64,000 nt of DNA from Nonomuraea guangzhouensis (GTDB lineage: Bacteria; Actinomycetota; Actinomycetes; Streptosporangiales; Streptosporangiaceae), in contig NZ_JAHKRM010000016.1 of assembly GCF_019396345.1 (NCBI RefSeq), positions 150,976-214,975 of the forward strand, given 5' to 3'. This document shows, piece after piece, positions 32,742-41,496 of this stretch (the first letter of the stretch is position 1; each line of letters begins with the position of its first letter). Position numbers and translations under genes: made by a program. The notes below the pieces were generated by a model that worked only from the letters and a program-made list of their open reading frames with translations, did not search any database and was not told the DNA's origin.

Positions 32742-34376
32742 ATGAGTATTGATTTGGAGGATCCCCCTCAAGGTCGGGCAGAAGCGGAATTTGCCGCAGA
32801 GCTGGCGCGAATCCGGCCCGGCCTGGCCGCCGCCTACGCCGAGGCGCTGCCGGGGGCGCGATCCACCGTGCTCGGGCTGCTCTGGCGAGGGCTGCTGTAC
32901 GAGCCGGTGCCCGGGGTGGCCGGTCGGGAGTCCGCGCTCGGGCGGATCCGGTTGTCCGACGGGCGGCTGCTCACCGGGCCGCGCCGGTCGCCGTACGACC
33001 TGGAGGTGGGCGAGGACGCGGCGGTGCTGCTGGACGGGCGGGTGTACAGGCGGCCGGGCGAGCTGGTCGCGGCACTCGGCCTGCCCGGGGCGGCGCGCTT
33101 CGGCGCCGACCTGGAGCGCAGCGTCGCCTCGCTGGCCCTCGCCCGCGCCGGAGCGGGGATGGGGTCGGGGACGGGGCCGGATGAGCGGTCGCTGGAGTGG
33201 TTCGAGCAGAGTGTGGTGGACGGGCATCCGTACCATCCGTGCTGCCGCAACCGGCCCGGCGTGTCGGTGGCGGAGCAGTTGGCGTACATGCCCGAGCACC
33301 GCCCCGTGGTCGATCTGGACCTGATAGCGGTGCCGGTCTCGCGGTGCGTGGTCGTCGGGGCGTGGCCGGTCTGGCTGCGCGACATCGACCGGCTGCTGCT
33401 GCCCGCCCACCCGTGGCAGAGCAGGCATGTGCTGCGGGAGCTCGGGTTGCGGCCGCTCGTGGCGGGTGGGATCCCGGCCCGGCCGCTGATCTGCGTACGC
33501 ACGCTCGCGCCCGTCGGCGGCGGGCCGCATGTCAAGACGGCGTTCTCCACGCGGATGACATCCAACGTGCGCGACATCTCGCCGGGCTCGGTACGGGACA
33601 GCGCGCCGCTCTCGGCCATGCTGGTGGACCTGGCGCGGCGGCTGGACGGGGGGCTGCGGATCACCCGCAACCTGGCCGCGGCCTGCGCGGTGGTGAACGG
33701 CGAGCCGAGCGCCGACCTGGCGGTCCTGCTGCGTGAGTCGCCGTCGGAATACGCGGGCGCGGGGGAGACCGTAATCCCGGTGGCCGCCCTCATCGTCCGG
33801 CCCCCGAACGGTGGTCCACCCCTGATCGGCGGGCTGCCGACCGCCGGGCCGGGGTGGCTGGCGGAGTTCGCCCGGCTGGCGTGGGGGGCGGGGCTGCGGC
33901 TGCTGGCGTACGGCGTGACACTGGAGGCGCACGGGCAGAACCTGCTGGTCGTCCTGGACCGCCGTGGCCGCCCGCTGCGCCTGGTCTACCGGGACCTGGC
34001 CGACATCAGGGTCAGCCCCGCGCGACTGCGCCGCAACGGCCTGACGCCGCCGCCGCTGAGCCCGCGGCTCATCACCGACGATCCGGACGAACTACACGCC
34101 AAGCTGTTCGGCTCGCTCGTCGGCACCACGTTCAGCAGCCTCGTCTCCGCCCTCGGCCAAGGCGACCGGGAGGTGGAGGCCCGGCTGTGGGCGGCGGTGG
34201 CGGCGGCGGCCGTCCAGGTGTTCGACGACCTGCCCGCCACCGGCGACACCCGCGCCGACCGGGCGGCGCTGTTCGGTACGGAGCTCCCCGTCAAGGCACA
34301 CACGGTGATGCAGCTCGACGGCGGCCCCGCCGGCGACCGCTGGGCCCGGTTCCCCAACCCGCTGGCACAGACCTGA
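32742..34376 (+). CDS. NIS siderophore synthetase (IucA/IucC family), second copy
   Basis: This 544-residue NIS synthetase has HPYHPCCRNRPGVS (Arg where the first copy has Lys), LLPAHPWQSRHV, KTAFSTRMTSNVRDISP, TLEAHGQNLL and YRDLADIRV. It is divergent from the first copy across a 54-base gap, so they probably share regulation. Two synthetases commonly make two successive amide bonds on one citrate-type backbone. No hydroxylase, acyltransferase or siderophore uptake gene is visible nearby. Confidence 0.9.
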   Translation: MSIDLEDPPQGRAEAEFAAELARIRPGLAAAYAEALPGARSTVLGLLWRGLLYEPVPGVAGRESALGRIRLSDGRLLTGPRRSPYDLEVGEDAAVLLDGRVYRRPGELVAALGLPGAARFGADLERSVASLALARAGAGMGSGTGPDERSLEWFEQSVVDGHPYHPCCRNRPGVSVAEQLAYMPEHRPVVDLDLIAVPVSRCVVVGAWPVWLRDIDRLLLPAHPWQSRHVLRELGLRPLVAGGIPARPLICVRTLAPVGGGPHVKTAFSTRMTSNVRDISPGSVRDSAPLSAMLVDLARRLDGGLRITRNLAAACAVVNGEPSADLAVLLRESPSEYAGAGETVIPVAALIVRPPNGGPPLIGGLPTAGPGWLAEFARLAWGAGLRLLAYGVTLEAHGQNLLVVLDRRGRPLRLVYRDLADIRVSPARLRRNGLTPPPLSPRLITDDPDELHAKLFGSLVGTTFSSLVSALGQGDREVEARLWAAVAAAAVQVFDDLPATGDTRADRAALFGTELPVKAHTVMQLDGGPAGDRWARFPNPLAQT

Positions 34377-34379
34377 CCA

Positions 34380-35420
34380 TCAGACGTCGAACGCCACCGG
34401 CACCCGGGTCCCCGTGCGGGCCGACTCCAGGGCGGCCGTCACCATGGCCAAGCTCCGGATGTTGTCGTGGCACTCGCCCTGCGGCGCCCGCCCGGTGCGC
34501 AGCCCGGTGAGAAACTCCTCCAGCCCCTCCGCGAGCCCGCTGAACCGGGGCCGCCCCGGGTATCGGTCCGGCTCGGGCGGGTGCCGGCGTGCCTTGTGCT
34601 CCTTGACCGTCTCCACCGTCGGCCGGCCACTGCCGTCCCAGCGTGCCGTGCCGTGCGATCCGGCGGCCCGCCAGCTTCCGGTCCAGGATGTCGCCTGGCC
34701 GGGCGCGGACCAGCTCCCCGTGAACGTGTAGCGCAGCCCGCCGGTCATCTCGAAGATCGCCGTGGCGGAGCAGGCACCGGGATACCAGCTCCACGGCGAC
34801 CGGAACGACTCGCAGTAGGCGCTGACCGGATCGGCCCCCGACACCGCGCGGGCCAGGTCGAACAGGTGGATCGCCATGTCCTGTAACAGGGGGTGCTCCA
34901 GCGCGGACAGGAACGGCGGCCCCTCGTACGGCATGAAGAACTCCGAGGTCAGCAGCCCGAGCGGCCCGAGCTCGGCCACCGTCCGGCGGAAGGCCACCAG
35001 GTTCGGCAGGAAACGGCGGTTCTGGTTGACCGCGAACAGCCGCCGCGCCCGGTCCGCCGCGCGCACCATGGTGCGCGCCTCGTCCAGCGTGATCGACATC
35101 GGCTTCTCGCTGAGCACCGACACCCCGCGCTCCAGGGCGGTGACGGTCACCTCGCGATGAGCCTCGGGGATGGTGCAGTTGACGATGAAGTCGGGTTCCT
35201 CGCCGTCGAGCACGGCGGTGAGCGAGGCGCTGACGGGCAGTCCGTCCAGGCCGAGGGTCGTGGCGGCGGCACGGGCCCGCTCCTCGACCACGTCCACCCA
35301 GCCCACCAGCTCGGTGCCGGGATGGGCCAGCAGCTCCGGCGCCCACTGGCCGCCGATGTACCCGGCGCCGACCACCACGGCCCGCAGCGGACGGTCCTCG
35401 TCGAGGGTGATGAAGGTCAT
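34380..35420 (-). CDS. Gfo/Idh/MocA family oxidoreductase
   Basis: This 346-residue NAD(P)-dependent oxidoreductase has a Rossmann domain (AVVVGAGYIGGQWAPELLAHPG, about 13-34), the EKP motif in VLSEKPMSITLDEA, and a C-terminal alpha/beta domain with ALEHPLLQDMAIHLFDLAR carrying the usual catalytic Asp/His. ATG 35420 fits the Rossmann start. It lies 7 bases after a ThuA-like gene; such pairs are common in trehalose or disaccharide oxidation loci. The substrate is unknown. Confidence 0.9.
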   Translation of the reverse strand: MTFITLDEDRPLRAVVVGAGYIGGQWAPELLAHPGTELVGWVDVVEERARAAATTLGLDGLPVSASLTAVLDGEEPDFIVNCTIPEAHREVTVTALERGVSVLSEKPMSITLDEARTMVRAADRARRLFAVNQNRRFLPNLVAFRRTVAELGPLGLLTSEFFMPYEGPPFLSALEHPLLQDMAIHLFDLARAVSGADPVSAYCESFRSPWSWYPGACSATAIFEMTGGLRYTFTGSWSAPGQATSWTGSWRAAGSHGTARWDGSGRPTVETVKEHKARRHPPEPDRYPGRPRFSGLAEGLEEFLTGLRTGRAPQGECHDNIRSLAMVTAALESARTGTRVPVAFDV

Positions 35421-35427
35421 GCGGCTC

Positions 35428-36153
35428 CTACCAGGTGATGGGGGTGTGCGCGTTCTGCAGGGGATCGCCGACGCCGGCCGCGGGAGCGGCCCACAGCACC
35501 GCGTTGGCCAGCACGCGCCGTACGTCAGGGTGGTAGTAGACCGGGTGCCCCTGGTCGCCGGGACTGAAGTAGAAGATCCGGCCCAGGCCACGGCGGTAGC
35601 AGCAGCCGCTGCGGAACACCTCGCCGCCGCTGAAGTTGCTGATGAAGACCAGCTCGTCGGGCTCGGGGATGCCGAACGGCTCGCCGTACGTCTCCTGCTC
35701 GCCGATGACCAGCGGGCGTGGCACGCCCTCGGCGATGGGGTGGCCGGGGGCGACCGTCCAGACCAGCTCGCGCTCGGCCGCGTCGCGCCAGGTGAGCGAG
35801 CAGGTGGTGCCCATCAGCTTGCGGAAGATCTTCGAGTAGTGGCCCGAGTGCAGCACCAGCAGGCCCATCCCGCCGAGCACGCGCTGCTGCACCCGCTCCA
35901 CGACCTCGTCGGACACCTCCTCGTGGGCCATGTGCCCCCACCAGGTGAGCACGTCGGTCTCGGCGAGGGTCTTCTCCGACAGCCCGTGCTCGGGGTCCTC
36001 CAGGATCGCGGTGCGCACCTGTACGCGGTCGCCGAGCCGCTCGGTCAGGCCGGCGGCGATCGCGCCGTGAATGCCGTCCGGGTAGCGCAGGCGTACGTCC
36101 TCCTCGCGTGGCTCGTGGTAGTTCTCGCTCCAGACCGTGACCTTGACCGGCAT
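35428..36153 (-). CDS. ThuA-like protein (trehalose utilization family)
   Basis: This 241-residue ThuA-domain protein has a class I glutamine amidotransferase-like fold: VTVWSENYHEP, DVLTWWGHMAHEEV, GLLVLHSGHYSKIF, RIFYFSPGDQGHPVYYHPDVRRVLANAVLWA. In rhizobia ThuA works with the Gfo/Idh-type ThuB in conversion of trehalose to 3-keto forms. It is the upstream partner of the oxidoreductase in a two-gene unit. Confidence 0.9.
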   Translation of the reverse strand: MPVKVTVWSENYHEPREEDVRLRYPDGIHGAIAAGLTERLGDRVQVRTAILEDPEHGLSEKTLAETDVLTWWGHMAHEEVSDEVVERVQQRVLGGMGLLVLHSGHYSKIFRKLMGTTCSLTWRDAAERELVWTVAPGHPIAEGVPRPLVIGEQETYGEPFGIPEPDELVFISNFSGGEVFRSGCCYRRGLGRIFYFSPGDQGHPVYYHPDVRRVLANAVLWAAPAAGVGDPLQNAHTPITW

Positions 36154-36267
36154 CCGTTTGCCTCCCGAGGGGCCGTGCGGCCCTGACGTAGTCGACTCGT
36201 TGTGGTTCTCGCCGCTTTCGCGGGCGTTGAAGCCGCTGTCAGGTAGGTCGCTGAGGCCGGGCGACGG

Positions 36268-36537
36268 TCAGGAGGGTTGGCCGTACCAGTCGATGCCGTG
36301 CCTACGTAGCCACTCGACGTCGCGCTCCTGGATCTCCGGGTTGACCTTCCCGGTGGGTATGCGGGCGCCGCCCCTGCCGCCGAAGTGGGTGGCGAGCTCA
36401 TCGCCGACGTCGAGGACGACCTTCTCGTAGTCCGGTTGCCAGCGCATCAGCGTTCGCCTGCCGCATTCCGGGCACAACCATTCTTCGGTCCCTGAGTCGG
36501 AGACCCCGACCATGACCATTTCGTGCGTCGCACTCAC
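36268..36537 (-). CDS. Small protein with a zinc-ribbon-like CPEC motif
   Basis: This 89-residue hypothetical protein contains a single CxxC pair (LCPECGRR, about residues 22-29), DVGDELATHFGGRGGARIPTG and a Trp/Arg-rich C-terminus. One CxxC pair alone could complete a zinc site in a dimer. It has no signal peptide or membrane segment. I do not recognise a function. Confidence 0.6.
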   Translation of the reverse strand: MSATHEMVMVGVSDSGTEEWLCPECGRRTLMRWQPDYEKVVLDVGDELATHFGGRGGARIPTGKVNPEIQERDVEWLRRHGIDWYGQPS

Positions 36538-36642
36538 CGCGCACTCCTTGTCCTCACCGAGCGTTTACCCGGGGATTCGCCCTGTATTCGAAGCCCGCCG
36601 GACATAACTTCGTGGCGATTTCAGGGAGTGCATCCAGGTAGG

Positions 36643-37605
36643 TCACGCCGATCGCTGCGTCAGCCGGTAGCGCGACGGCGGGATCCCGTAGCGGTCGACG
36701 AACGCCTGCCGGAGCGTCTCGGCCGTGCCGAAGCCGCAGCGGGCGGCCACGCCGGCCATGGGCAGGGAGGTCGAGGCCAGCAGGTGGGCGGCCGCCTCCG
36801 TACGGGCCTGCCGGACGTACCGGCCGGGGGTCAGTCCCAGATTCTTGAGGAACAGCCGGGTCAGGTGCCGCTCGCTCACGCCGGCGCCGGCCGCGAGCGT
36901 GGCGGTGGCCAGGTCGGCGTCCAGATGGCCGGTGACGTAGTCGGCCACCTGCCTGACCAGGCTGTCGGTGTGCGGCGGCGCGACGGTGAAGATGCTCATC
37001 TGCGCCTGGTTGCCGGGCCGTTGCAGGTAGGTCACCAGGCTCCGGGCGACCTTCCTGGCGAGCTCGGCGCCGCTGTCCTCCTCGATGAAGGCCAGCATGA
37101 GGTCGAGGGCGCTGGTGACGCCGGCCGCCGTGTGGACGTTCCCGTCGCGGATGAAGATGGGGCCGGGATCGAACGTGACCGCGGGGTACCTCTTGGAGAG
37201 GTCGTACGCCCACTCCCAGTGCGTGGTCACGCGCCGGCCGTCCAGCAGGCCCGCCGCGGCCAGGACGCCGGCTCCCGTGCACACCGACGAGACGCGGCGG
37301 CTCTCGCGTGCCAGGCGGCGGACGTGCGCCAGGATCAGCCGGTTCTCCGCCGCGTCCAGGTGGCCGATGCCGCCGGTGACGACGATCGTGTCGAGGGGGC
37401 CGGTGACGCGTTCGAGTACCTCCTGGCCCTGGACGATCAGGCCGGTGCCGCAGGTGATGGGGTTGCCGCCGGGCGTGGCCAGCCGGACTTCGTAAAGGGG
37501 GAGGCCGGCGTGGTCGTTCGCCGTCTCCAGGGTGCTGGTGACGCAGGCGATGTCGAGCAGCGACGCCGCCTCATAGCCGATGACCACCATCCGCCGTACG
37601 GTCAT
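36643..37605 (-). CDS. GlxA family (DJ-1/PfpI + AraC) transcriptional regulator
   Basis: This 320-residue regulator has an N-terminal DJ-1/PfpI-like domain (about 1-185; VVTGGIGHLD, VSSVCTGAGVLAAAGLLDGRRVTTHW with the elbow Cys). A C-terminal AraC DNA-binding domain follows (about 215-318; LATATLAAGAGVSERHLTRLFLKNLGLTPGRYV and the second helix-turn-helix). It is divergent from a small four-helix membrane protein, which is its likely target. Confidence 0.92.
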   Translation of the reverse strand: MTVRRMVVIGYEAASLLDIACVTSTLETANDHAGLPLYEVRLATPGGNPITCGTGLIVQGQEVLERVTGPLDTIVVTGGIGHLDAAENRLILAHVRRLARESRRVSSVCTGAGVLAAAGLLDGRRVTTHWEWAYDLSKRYPAVTFDPGPIFIRDGNVHTAAGVTSALDLMLAFIEEDSGAELARKVARSLVTYLQRPGNQAQMSIFTVAPPHTDSLVRQVADYVTGHLDADLATATLAAGAGVSERHLTRLFLKNLGLTPGRYVRQARTEAAAHLLASTSLPMAGVAARCGFGTAETLRQAFVDRYGIPPSRYRLTQRSA

Positions 37606-37703
37606 GGCCAGACCCTACGTGGGACGGACCGGCATCCCAAGATTTCAGACCTACTGATTTCCCTCCTTTGCCGGTGGCGGCGGAGGAACGGCACCGTTGG
37701 CAC

Positions 37704-38096
37704 ATGACGCAGAGATCATGGGTCCGCTTCGCCGGGCACTACGTGGAAATGGTCATCGCGATGTTCGTCGGGATGTTCGCGCTCGGCTTCCTGCTGGACG
37801 CCGTCGGGATCAGTCCGTCGTACGAGCGGGAGCCCGAGCTCGCCTACCTGCTCATGGCCTTCGACATGTCCGTCGGCATGGCCGCCTGGATGCGCTTCCG
37901 CGGGCACGGCTGGGCAAGCACGCTGGAGATGTGCGCCGCGATGTTCGTCCCGGTCGTGCCGCTGTTCCCGCTGCTGTGGATGGGGGTCATCGACGGGATG
38001 GGGCTGATGATGGCCGCGCACGTGGCGATGTTCCCGCTCATGCTGCTGGCGATGCTGCGCCGGCGCGACGAGTACACCCACGCCCACGCTCACTGA
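37704..38096 (+). CDS. Small four-helix membrane protein
   Basis: This 130-residue integral membrane protein has four predicted helices (AMFVGMFALGFLLDAVG, AYLLMAFDMSVGMAAWM, MCAAMFVPVVPLFPLLWMGV, LMMAAHVAMFPLMLLAML), an unusually high Met content and a His-rich end THAHAH. ATG 37704 was chosen by length and hydrophobic profile. Met- and His-rich sequence would suit metal (copper) handling, but this is inference. It is divergent from a GlxA-type regulator. Confidence 0.75.
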   Translation: MTQRSWVRFAGHYVEMVIAMFVGMFALGFLLDAVGISPSYEREPELAYLLMAFDMSVGMAAWMRFRGHGWASTLEMCAAMFVPVVPLFPLLWMGVIDGMGLMMAAHVAMFPLMLLAMLRRRDEYTHAHAH

Positions 38097-38137
38097 AGCT
38101 GCTGGCGTTTGTAGCAAGCGTTTGGTTTGATCACGTT

Positions 38138-38569
38138 ATGGACGACCGTGAGATCGCCGACCGCCTCCAGATCGCCGACGTGCTGGCCAGCTACGCCCGC
38201 GCCGTCGACTCGGGCGACTGGGACCTGCTCGACGAGGTGTTCACACCTGACGCGGTGATCGACTACACCGCGGCGGGCGGCATCCGCGGCACGCGGGCCG
38301 AGATCAAGACCTGGCTCGCCGACGTCCTGTCCGGCTGGCCCGGTCGGCTGCACCTGATCGGCGCCATCAGGATCGTCTTCGAGTCCGGCGAGGCCCGCGT
38401 GAGCGCGGCGTTCGCCGACACCCTCGCGCCCTCGCGCGAGCTGGTCTCCGCCGACAGCAAGGGGCTGATCCAGGGCGGCGGCTGGTACCACCACCGGATG
38501 GTGCGCACCGCCGACGGCTGGGGGAGCCGCGAGCTCGTCGAAGAGCAGTCCTGGCGCACCATCCGCTGA
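38138..38569 (+). CDS. SnoaL-like NTF2-fold protein
   Basis: This 143-residue SnoaL/NTF2-like domain reads IADRLQIADVLASYARAVDSGDWDLLDEVFTPDAVIDYTAAGGIRG, with HHRMVRTADGW later. Members include small hydratases, isomerases and ketosteroid isomerase-like enzymes; the substrate is unknown. ATG 38138 fits the family start. It follows the membrane protein after 41 bases. Confidence 0.85.
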   Translation: MDDREIADRLQIADVLASYARAVDSGDWDLLDEVFTPDAVIDYTAAGGIRGTRAEIKTWLADVLSGWPGRLHLIGAIRIVFESGEARVSAAFADTLAPSRELVSADSKGLIQGGGWYHHRMVRTADGWGSRELVEEQSWRTIR

Positions 38570-38583
38570 GCCGGCGGTGCCGC

Positions 38584-39603
38584 CTATCGCGTGTCGACCA
38601 GCACGGCGCCGGTGCTGCCGCGCGGGGTCAGCCTGGCCGCCTGGTCCTCGAACGCAGGCACGGCCTCGCCCTCGATCAGGGCCAGCAGCCGCTGGGCGGC
38701 GTGCCCGCCGTACGCCGGGATGTCCCGGGTGAGCGCGGTGAGCGGCGGGCGGACGACCTGGGACAGCGGGGAGTCGTCCCAGGCGACGATCGACAGGTCG
38801 CGTGGCACGTCGAGCCGCATCTCCTGGGCGACGGAGAGGCCCGCCACCGCCATGATGTCGTTGTCGTAGACGATCGCGGTGGGCCGGTCCGCCGAGCTGA
38901 GCAGTCGCCTGGTCGCCCTGGCGCCCTCCTCGCCGGTGTAGTCGGTGTGCACGGTCACGTGCTCGGCCGCGCCCGCGCACGACTCCGCGAACGCCTGGTC
39001 GCGCACAGCCGTGTGGACCAGCTTGGACAGTCCGGCGACCCGGGCGATGCGGCGGTGCCCGAGTGCGATGAGATAGGCGATGGTCTCGCGGATCGCCTCG
39101 CCGTCGTCTGACCAGACCGCGGGCAGCGAGCCCGACGCGTCGGGGTGGCCGATCACCACGACCGGCATGCCCAGCCGCTCCATGGCGGGCACCCGGGCGT
39201 CGGAGTAACGCAGGTCGACGAGGAAGGCGCCGTCCGTGCGGCGCTCGCCCCACCAGCGCCGGTACACCTCTATCTCCTGCTCGTGGTCGGTGACGACCTG
39301 GAGCATCAGGGCGTACGAGCGGTCCGCGAGCACGCCCTCGATGCCGCTGATGAGCTCCATGAAGAACGGCTCGACGCCCAGGAAGCGCGCGGGACGGCAC
39401 AGCGCTAGCCCCACGGTGTGGGCCCTGGCGCCGTTCAGCGCGCGGGCGGCGCTGTTGGGCTGCCAGCCGATCTCCTCGGCGATGGCGACGATCCGCGCGC
39501 GGGTCGCCGCCGACACCCCCGGCTGTCCGTTGAGCGCGTAGGAGACGGCCACCTTGGAGACTCCCGCACGGCTGGCGATGTCGGCGATCGTCGGTCGCTT
39601 CAC
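38584..39603 (-). CDS. LacI family transcriptional regulator
   Basis: This 339-residue LacI protein has the DNA-binding head KRPTIADIASRAGVSKVAVSYALNGQPGVSAATRARI and a periplasmic-binding-like sugar domain ending AWDDSPLSQVVRPPLTALTRD. GTG 39603 has AAGGAGG at 5 bases; the frame is open upstream but has no ribosome site. Its promoter contains two inverted copies of TGAACCGG(T/A)TA (39616-39628, 39703-39715). No obvious target operon is adjacent. Confidence 0.9.
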   Translation of the reverse strand: MKRPTIADIASRAGVSKVAVSYALNGQPGVSAATRARIVAIAEEIGWQPNSAARALNGARAHTVGLALCRPARFLGVEPFFMELISGIEGVLADRSYALMLQVVTDHEQEIEVYRRWWGERRTDGAFLVDLRYSDARVPAMERLGMPVVVIGHPDASGSLPAVWSDDGEAIRETIAYLIALGHRRIARVAGLSKLVHTAVRDQAFAESCAGAAEHVTVHTDYTGEEGARATRRLLSSADRPTAIVYDNDIMAVAGLSVAQEMRLDVPRDLSIVAWDDSPLSQVVRPPLTALTRDIPAYGGHAAQRLLALIEGEAVPAFEDQAARLTPRGSTGAVLVDTR

Positions 39604-39615
39604 GAGGCCTCCTTG

Positions 39616-39628
39616 TGAACCGGTTATC
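39616..39628. promoter_or_regulatory. LacI operator candidate TGAACCGGTTATC
   Basis: It contains the perfect palindrome AACCGGTT (39618-39625), 13 bases upstream of the lacI start. A near copy in inverted orientation lies at 39703-39715. Typical of LacI-family autoregulation. Confidence 0.6.
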
Positions 39629-39702
39629 TGCCCACACTCTAGGACACCCACACCGTATGACCAGAAGCGATTTCCCAAGGTCGGAGCTGCGGTCAGAATC
39701 GC

Positions 39703-39715
39703 TTATCCGGTTCAG
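39703..39715. promoter_or_regulatory. Second LacI operator candidate TTATCCGGTTCAG
   Basis: The reverse complement CTGAACCGGATAA matches the site at 39616-39628 over most of its length. The centre-to-centre distance is about 87 bases, which could allow looping. Confidence 0.5.
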
Positions 39716-39797
39716 CAGAAGTTGTTCTCCGGCAGAGGCATAGCGGGACCGGCCGCCTGGCGTCTGAGGGGTGATATCCAACCCTTTGGAGGTGGTC

Positions 39798-40307
39798 GTG
39801 GACGCCGCGGACGAGCAAGGCTTCCGCGAGTTCGTCTCTGCGCGCTCTCCCGCCCTGATGCGGCTCGGCTTCCTGCTCACCGGTGGTGACCAGCACAGGG
39901 CCGAGGATCTGGTGCAGAGCGCGCTGGCGAAGCTGGCGGCGAAATGGCAGCGGGTCGACGCGCCCGAGGCGTACGCCAGGCAGATCATGTACCGCCAGCA
40001 GGTGAGCTGGTGGCGCGCGGCCGTCCGGCGCGGTGAGGTCGTCCAGGCGACCCCGCCCGACCTGCCGGGAGCGGACCGTACGCATCAGAGCGAGCTGCGC
40101 ATGGTGCTGCGCGGTGCTCTCGCCAAGCTCACCGCGAAGCAGCGCACGGTGCTCGTGCTCCGCTACTTCGAGGACCTGCCCGACCACGAGGTCGCCCGCG
40201 TGCTCGGCTGCTCGGTCGGCACGGTCAGAAGCACCACGCACCGATCGCTCGCCCGGCTCAGGTTGATCGCCCCCGAGCTGGCCATGGAACTGGAGGCCGC
40301 GACATGA
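39798..40307 (+). CDS. SigE-type ECF RNA polymerase sigma factor
   Basis: This 169-residue sigma-70 factor of the actinobacterial SigE family has region 2 (LMRLGFLLTGGDQHRAEDLVQSALAKLAAKW) and region 4 (LAKLTAKQRTVLVLRYFEDLPDHEVARVLGCSVGTVRSTTHRSLARLR). GTG 39798 has GGAGG at 5 bases and gives the family-typical start (M/V)DAADEQGFREFV; an open frame exists upstream. It is coupled by ATGA to the next gene. Confidence 0.92.
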   Translation: MDAADEQGFREFVSARSPALMRLGFLLTGGDQHRAEDLVQSALAKLAAKWQRVDAPEAYARQIMYRQQVSWWRAAVRRGEVVQATPPDLPGADRTHQSELRMVLRGALAKLTAKQRTVLVLRYFEDLPDHEVARVLGCSVGTVRSTTHRSLARLRLIAPELAMELEAAT

Positions 40308-41488
40308 CCCGACTGCTTCGCGACACCCTGGAGGAGTGGGCCTCGGAGGCCCGGGTCCCGCACGACCTGGCGGACCGGGCGCTACGGAGGCGCGCCTGGC
40401 TGCCCATCGGCGCGAGTGTGCTGGCCGCCGGGCTGGCGGTGGCCGTCGCGGTGTTCGTCGCCGGGCTGCACGGTGAGAACACGACGGTACGGCCCGCGAC
40501 GGGGGTGAGCGTCCCGGTCAGGCCGACGGCGACCTCGACCGAGCTGCTGGCCGACACCGGCAACGCTCCCCCGAAGAAGCTGGTGGCGGCCGGGAACGTC
40601 GCCGTCTCCGCGTACTGGACCACCAAGGTCGAGAAGCTGCCTGACAAGTGGGAGCGGTTCCGCCGGACCTGGTCGCTCTACGATCCACGCACCGGAGGCT
40701 ACGAGCAGACCTCGTGGTCCTGGGTCGACGTGGCGCCGGGACTCCAGCTCGCCGCGGTGGTCGAGGGTGACCTGATCGGCAAGCGGGTGGGCATCCTCGA
40801 CATGAACACCCGGCAGGTCATGGCCTGGATCGATCTGGAGCACGCCGTCGGGTCGGTCGTCTGGTCGCCCGACGGCACCAAGGTCCTGGCCACGGCCTAC
40901 TCCGCGTATCCGGACGAGCAGGAGAAGATGGGGATCGGGGGCGGACATCTGCGCGCCAGCCCGCGGACCGGCTACTACATCATCGACGTCGCCACGGGTG
41001 AGGCCGACTACCACGCGCTCGCGCCGATCAGCGACACCGCATCGCCAAGCAACATCAACGCGCGTCAGGATCTCGGCTGGAGCCTGGATGGGTCGATGCT
41101 CTGGGAGCCCACCGACACCATGCCGGACCGGCTGTGGCTCGATTTCGACGGCAAGCGGCGGGAGGCGCCCGCCGGTGATCAGTACATCGGCTACACGGGC
41201 AGGTCGAAGGTCTCGCCCGACGGCAAGCTGGTTCTCGGCGGCGACGGCCTGCCGACCAGCATCTTCGACCGGTCCGGAGCGGTTGTCGGCAAGCAGAAGG
41301 TGCTCCAGCTCCTCGCCTGGGCCGACGACGACAACGTGGTCGCGCTCGGTTGCGCGGGGGAATGCGGCAACGAGTTCGACAACGGCCTGGTGCTGGTCAG
41401 CGTCGACGGCTCCCGGATGACTCAGCTCACCGCCAACCGTGACAGGAACAACGACGAATGGAACTGGGTGCTCACACCCAGGAACTGA
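40304..41488 (+). CDS. Membrane-anchored propeller protein, SigE partner
   Basis: This 394-residue protein has a cytoplasmic N-terminal helix (about 1-30), one membrane segment (about 34-55) and a large external domain with WD40/TolB-like blades (VVWSPDGTKVLATAYS, LGWSLDGSMLWEP, KVSPDGKLVLGG, LLAWADDDNVVALG). It overlaps the sigma gene by ATGA, as sigma/anti-sigma pairs do. The short N-terminus lacks a clear zinc anti-sigma motif, so an anti-sigma role is only suggested by position. Confidence 0.75.
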   Translation: MTRLLRDTLEEWASEARVPHDLADRALRRRAWLPIGASVLAAGLAVAVAVFVAGLHGENTTVRPATGVSVPVRPTATSTELLADTGNAPPKKLVAAGNVAVSAYWTTKVEKLPDKWERFRRTWSLYDPRTGGYEQTSWSWVDVAPGLQLAAVVEGDLIGKRVGILDMNTRQVMAWIDLEHAVGSVVWSPDGTKVLATAYSAYPDEQEKMGIGGGHLRASPRTGYYIIDVATGEADYHALAPISDTASPSNINARQDLGWSLDGSMLWEPTDTMPDRLWLDFDGKRREAPAGDQYIGYTGRSKVSPDGKLVLGGDGLPTSIFDRSGAVVGKQKVLQLLAWADDDNVVALGCAGECGNEFDNGLVLVSVDGSRMTQLTANRDRNNDEWNWVLTPRN

Positions 41489-41496
41489 CGTGCCGA

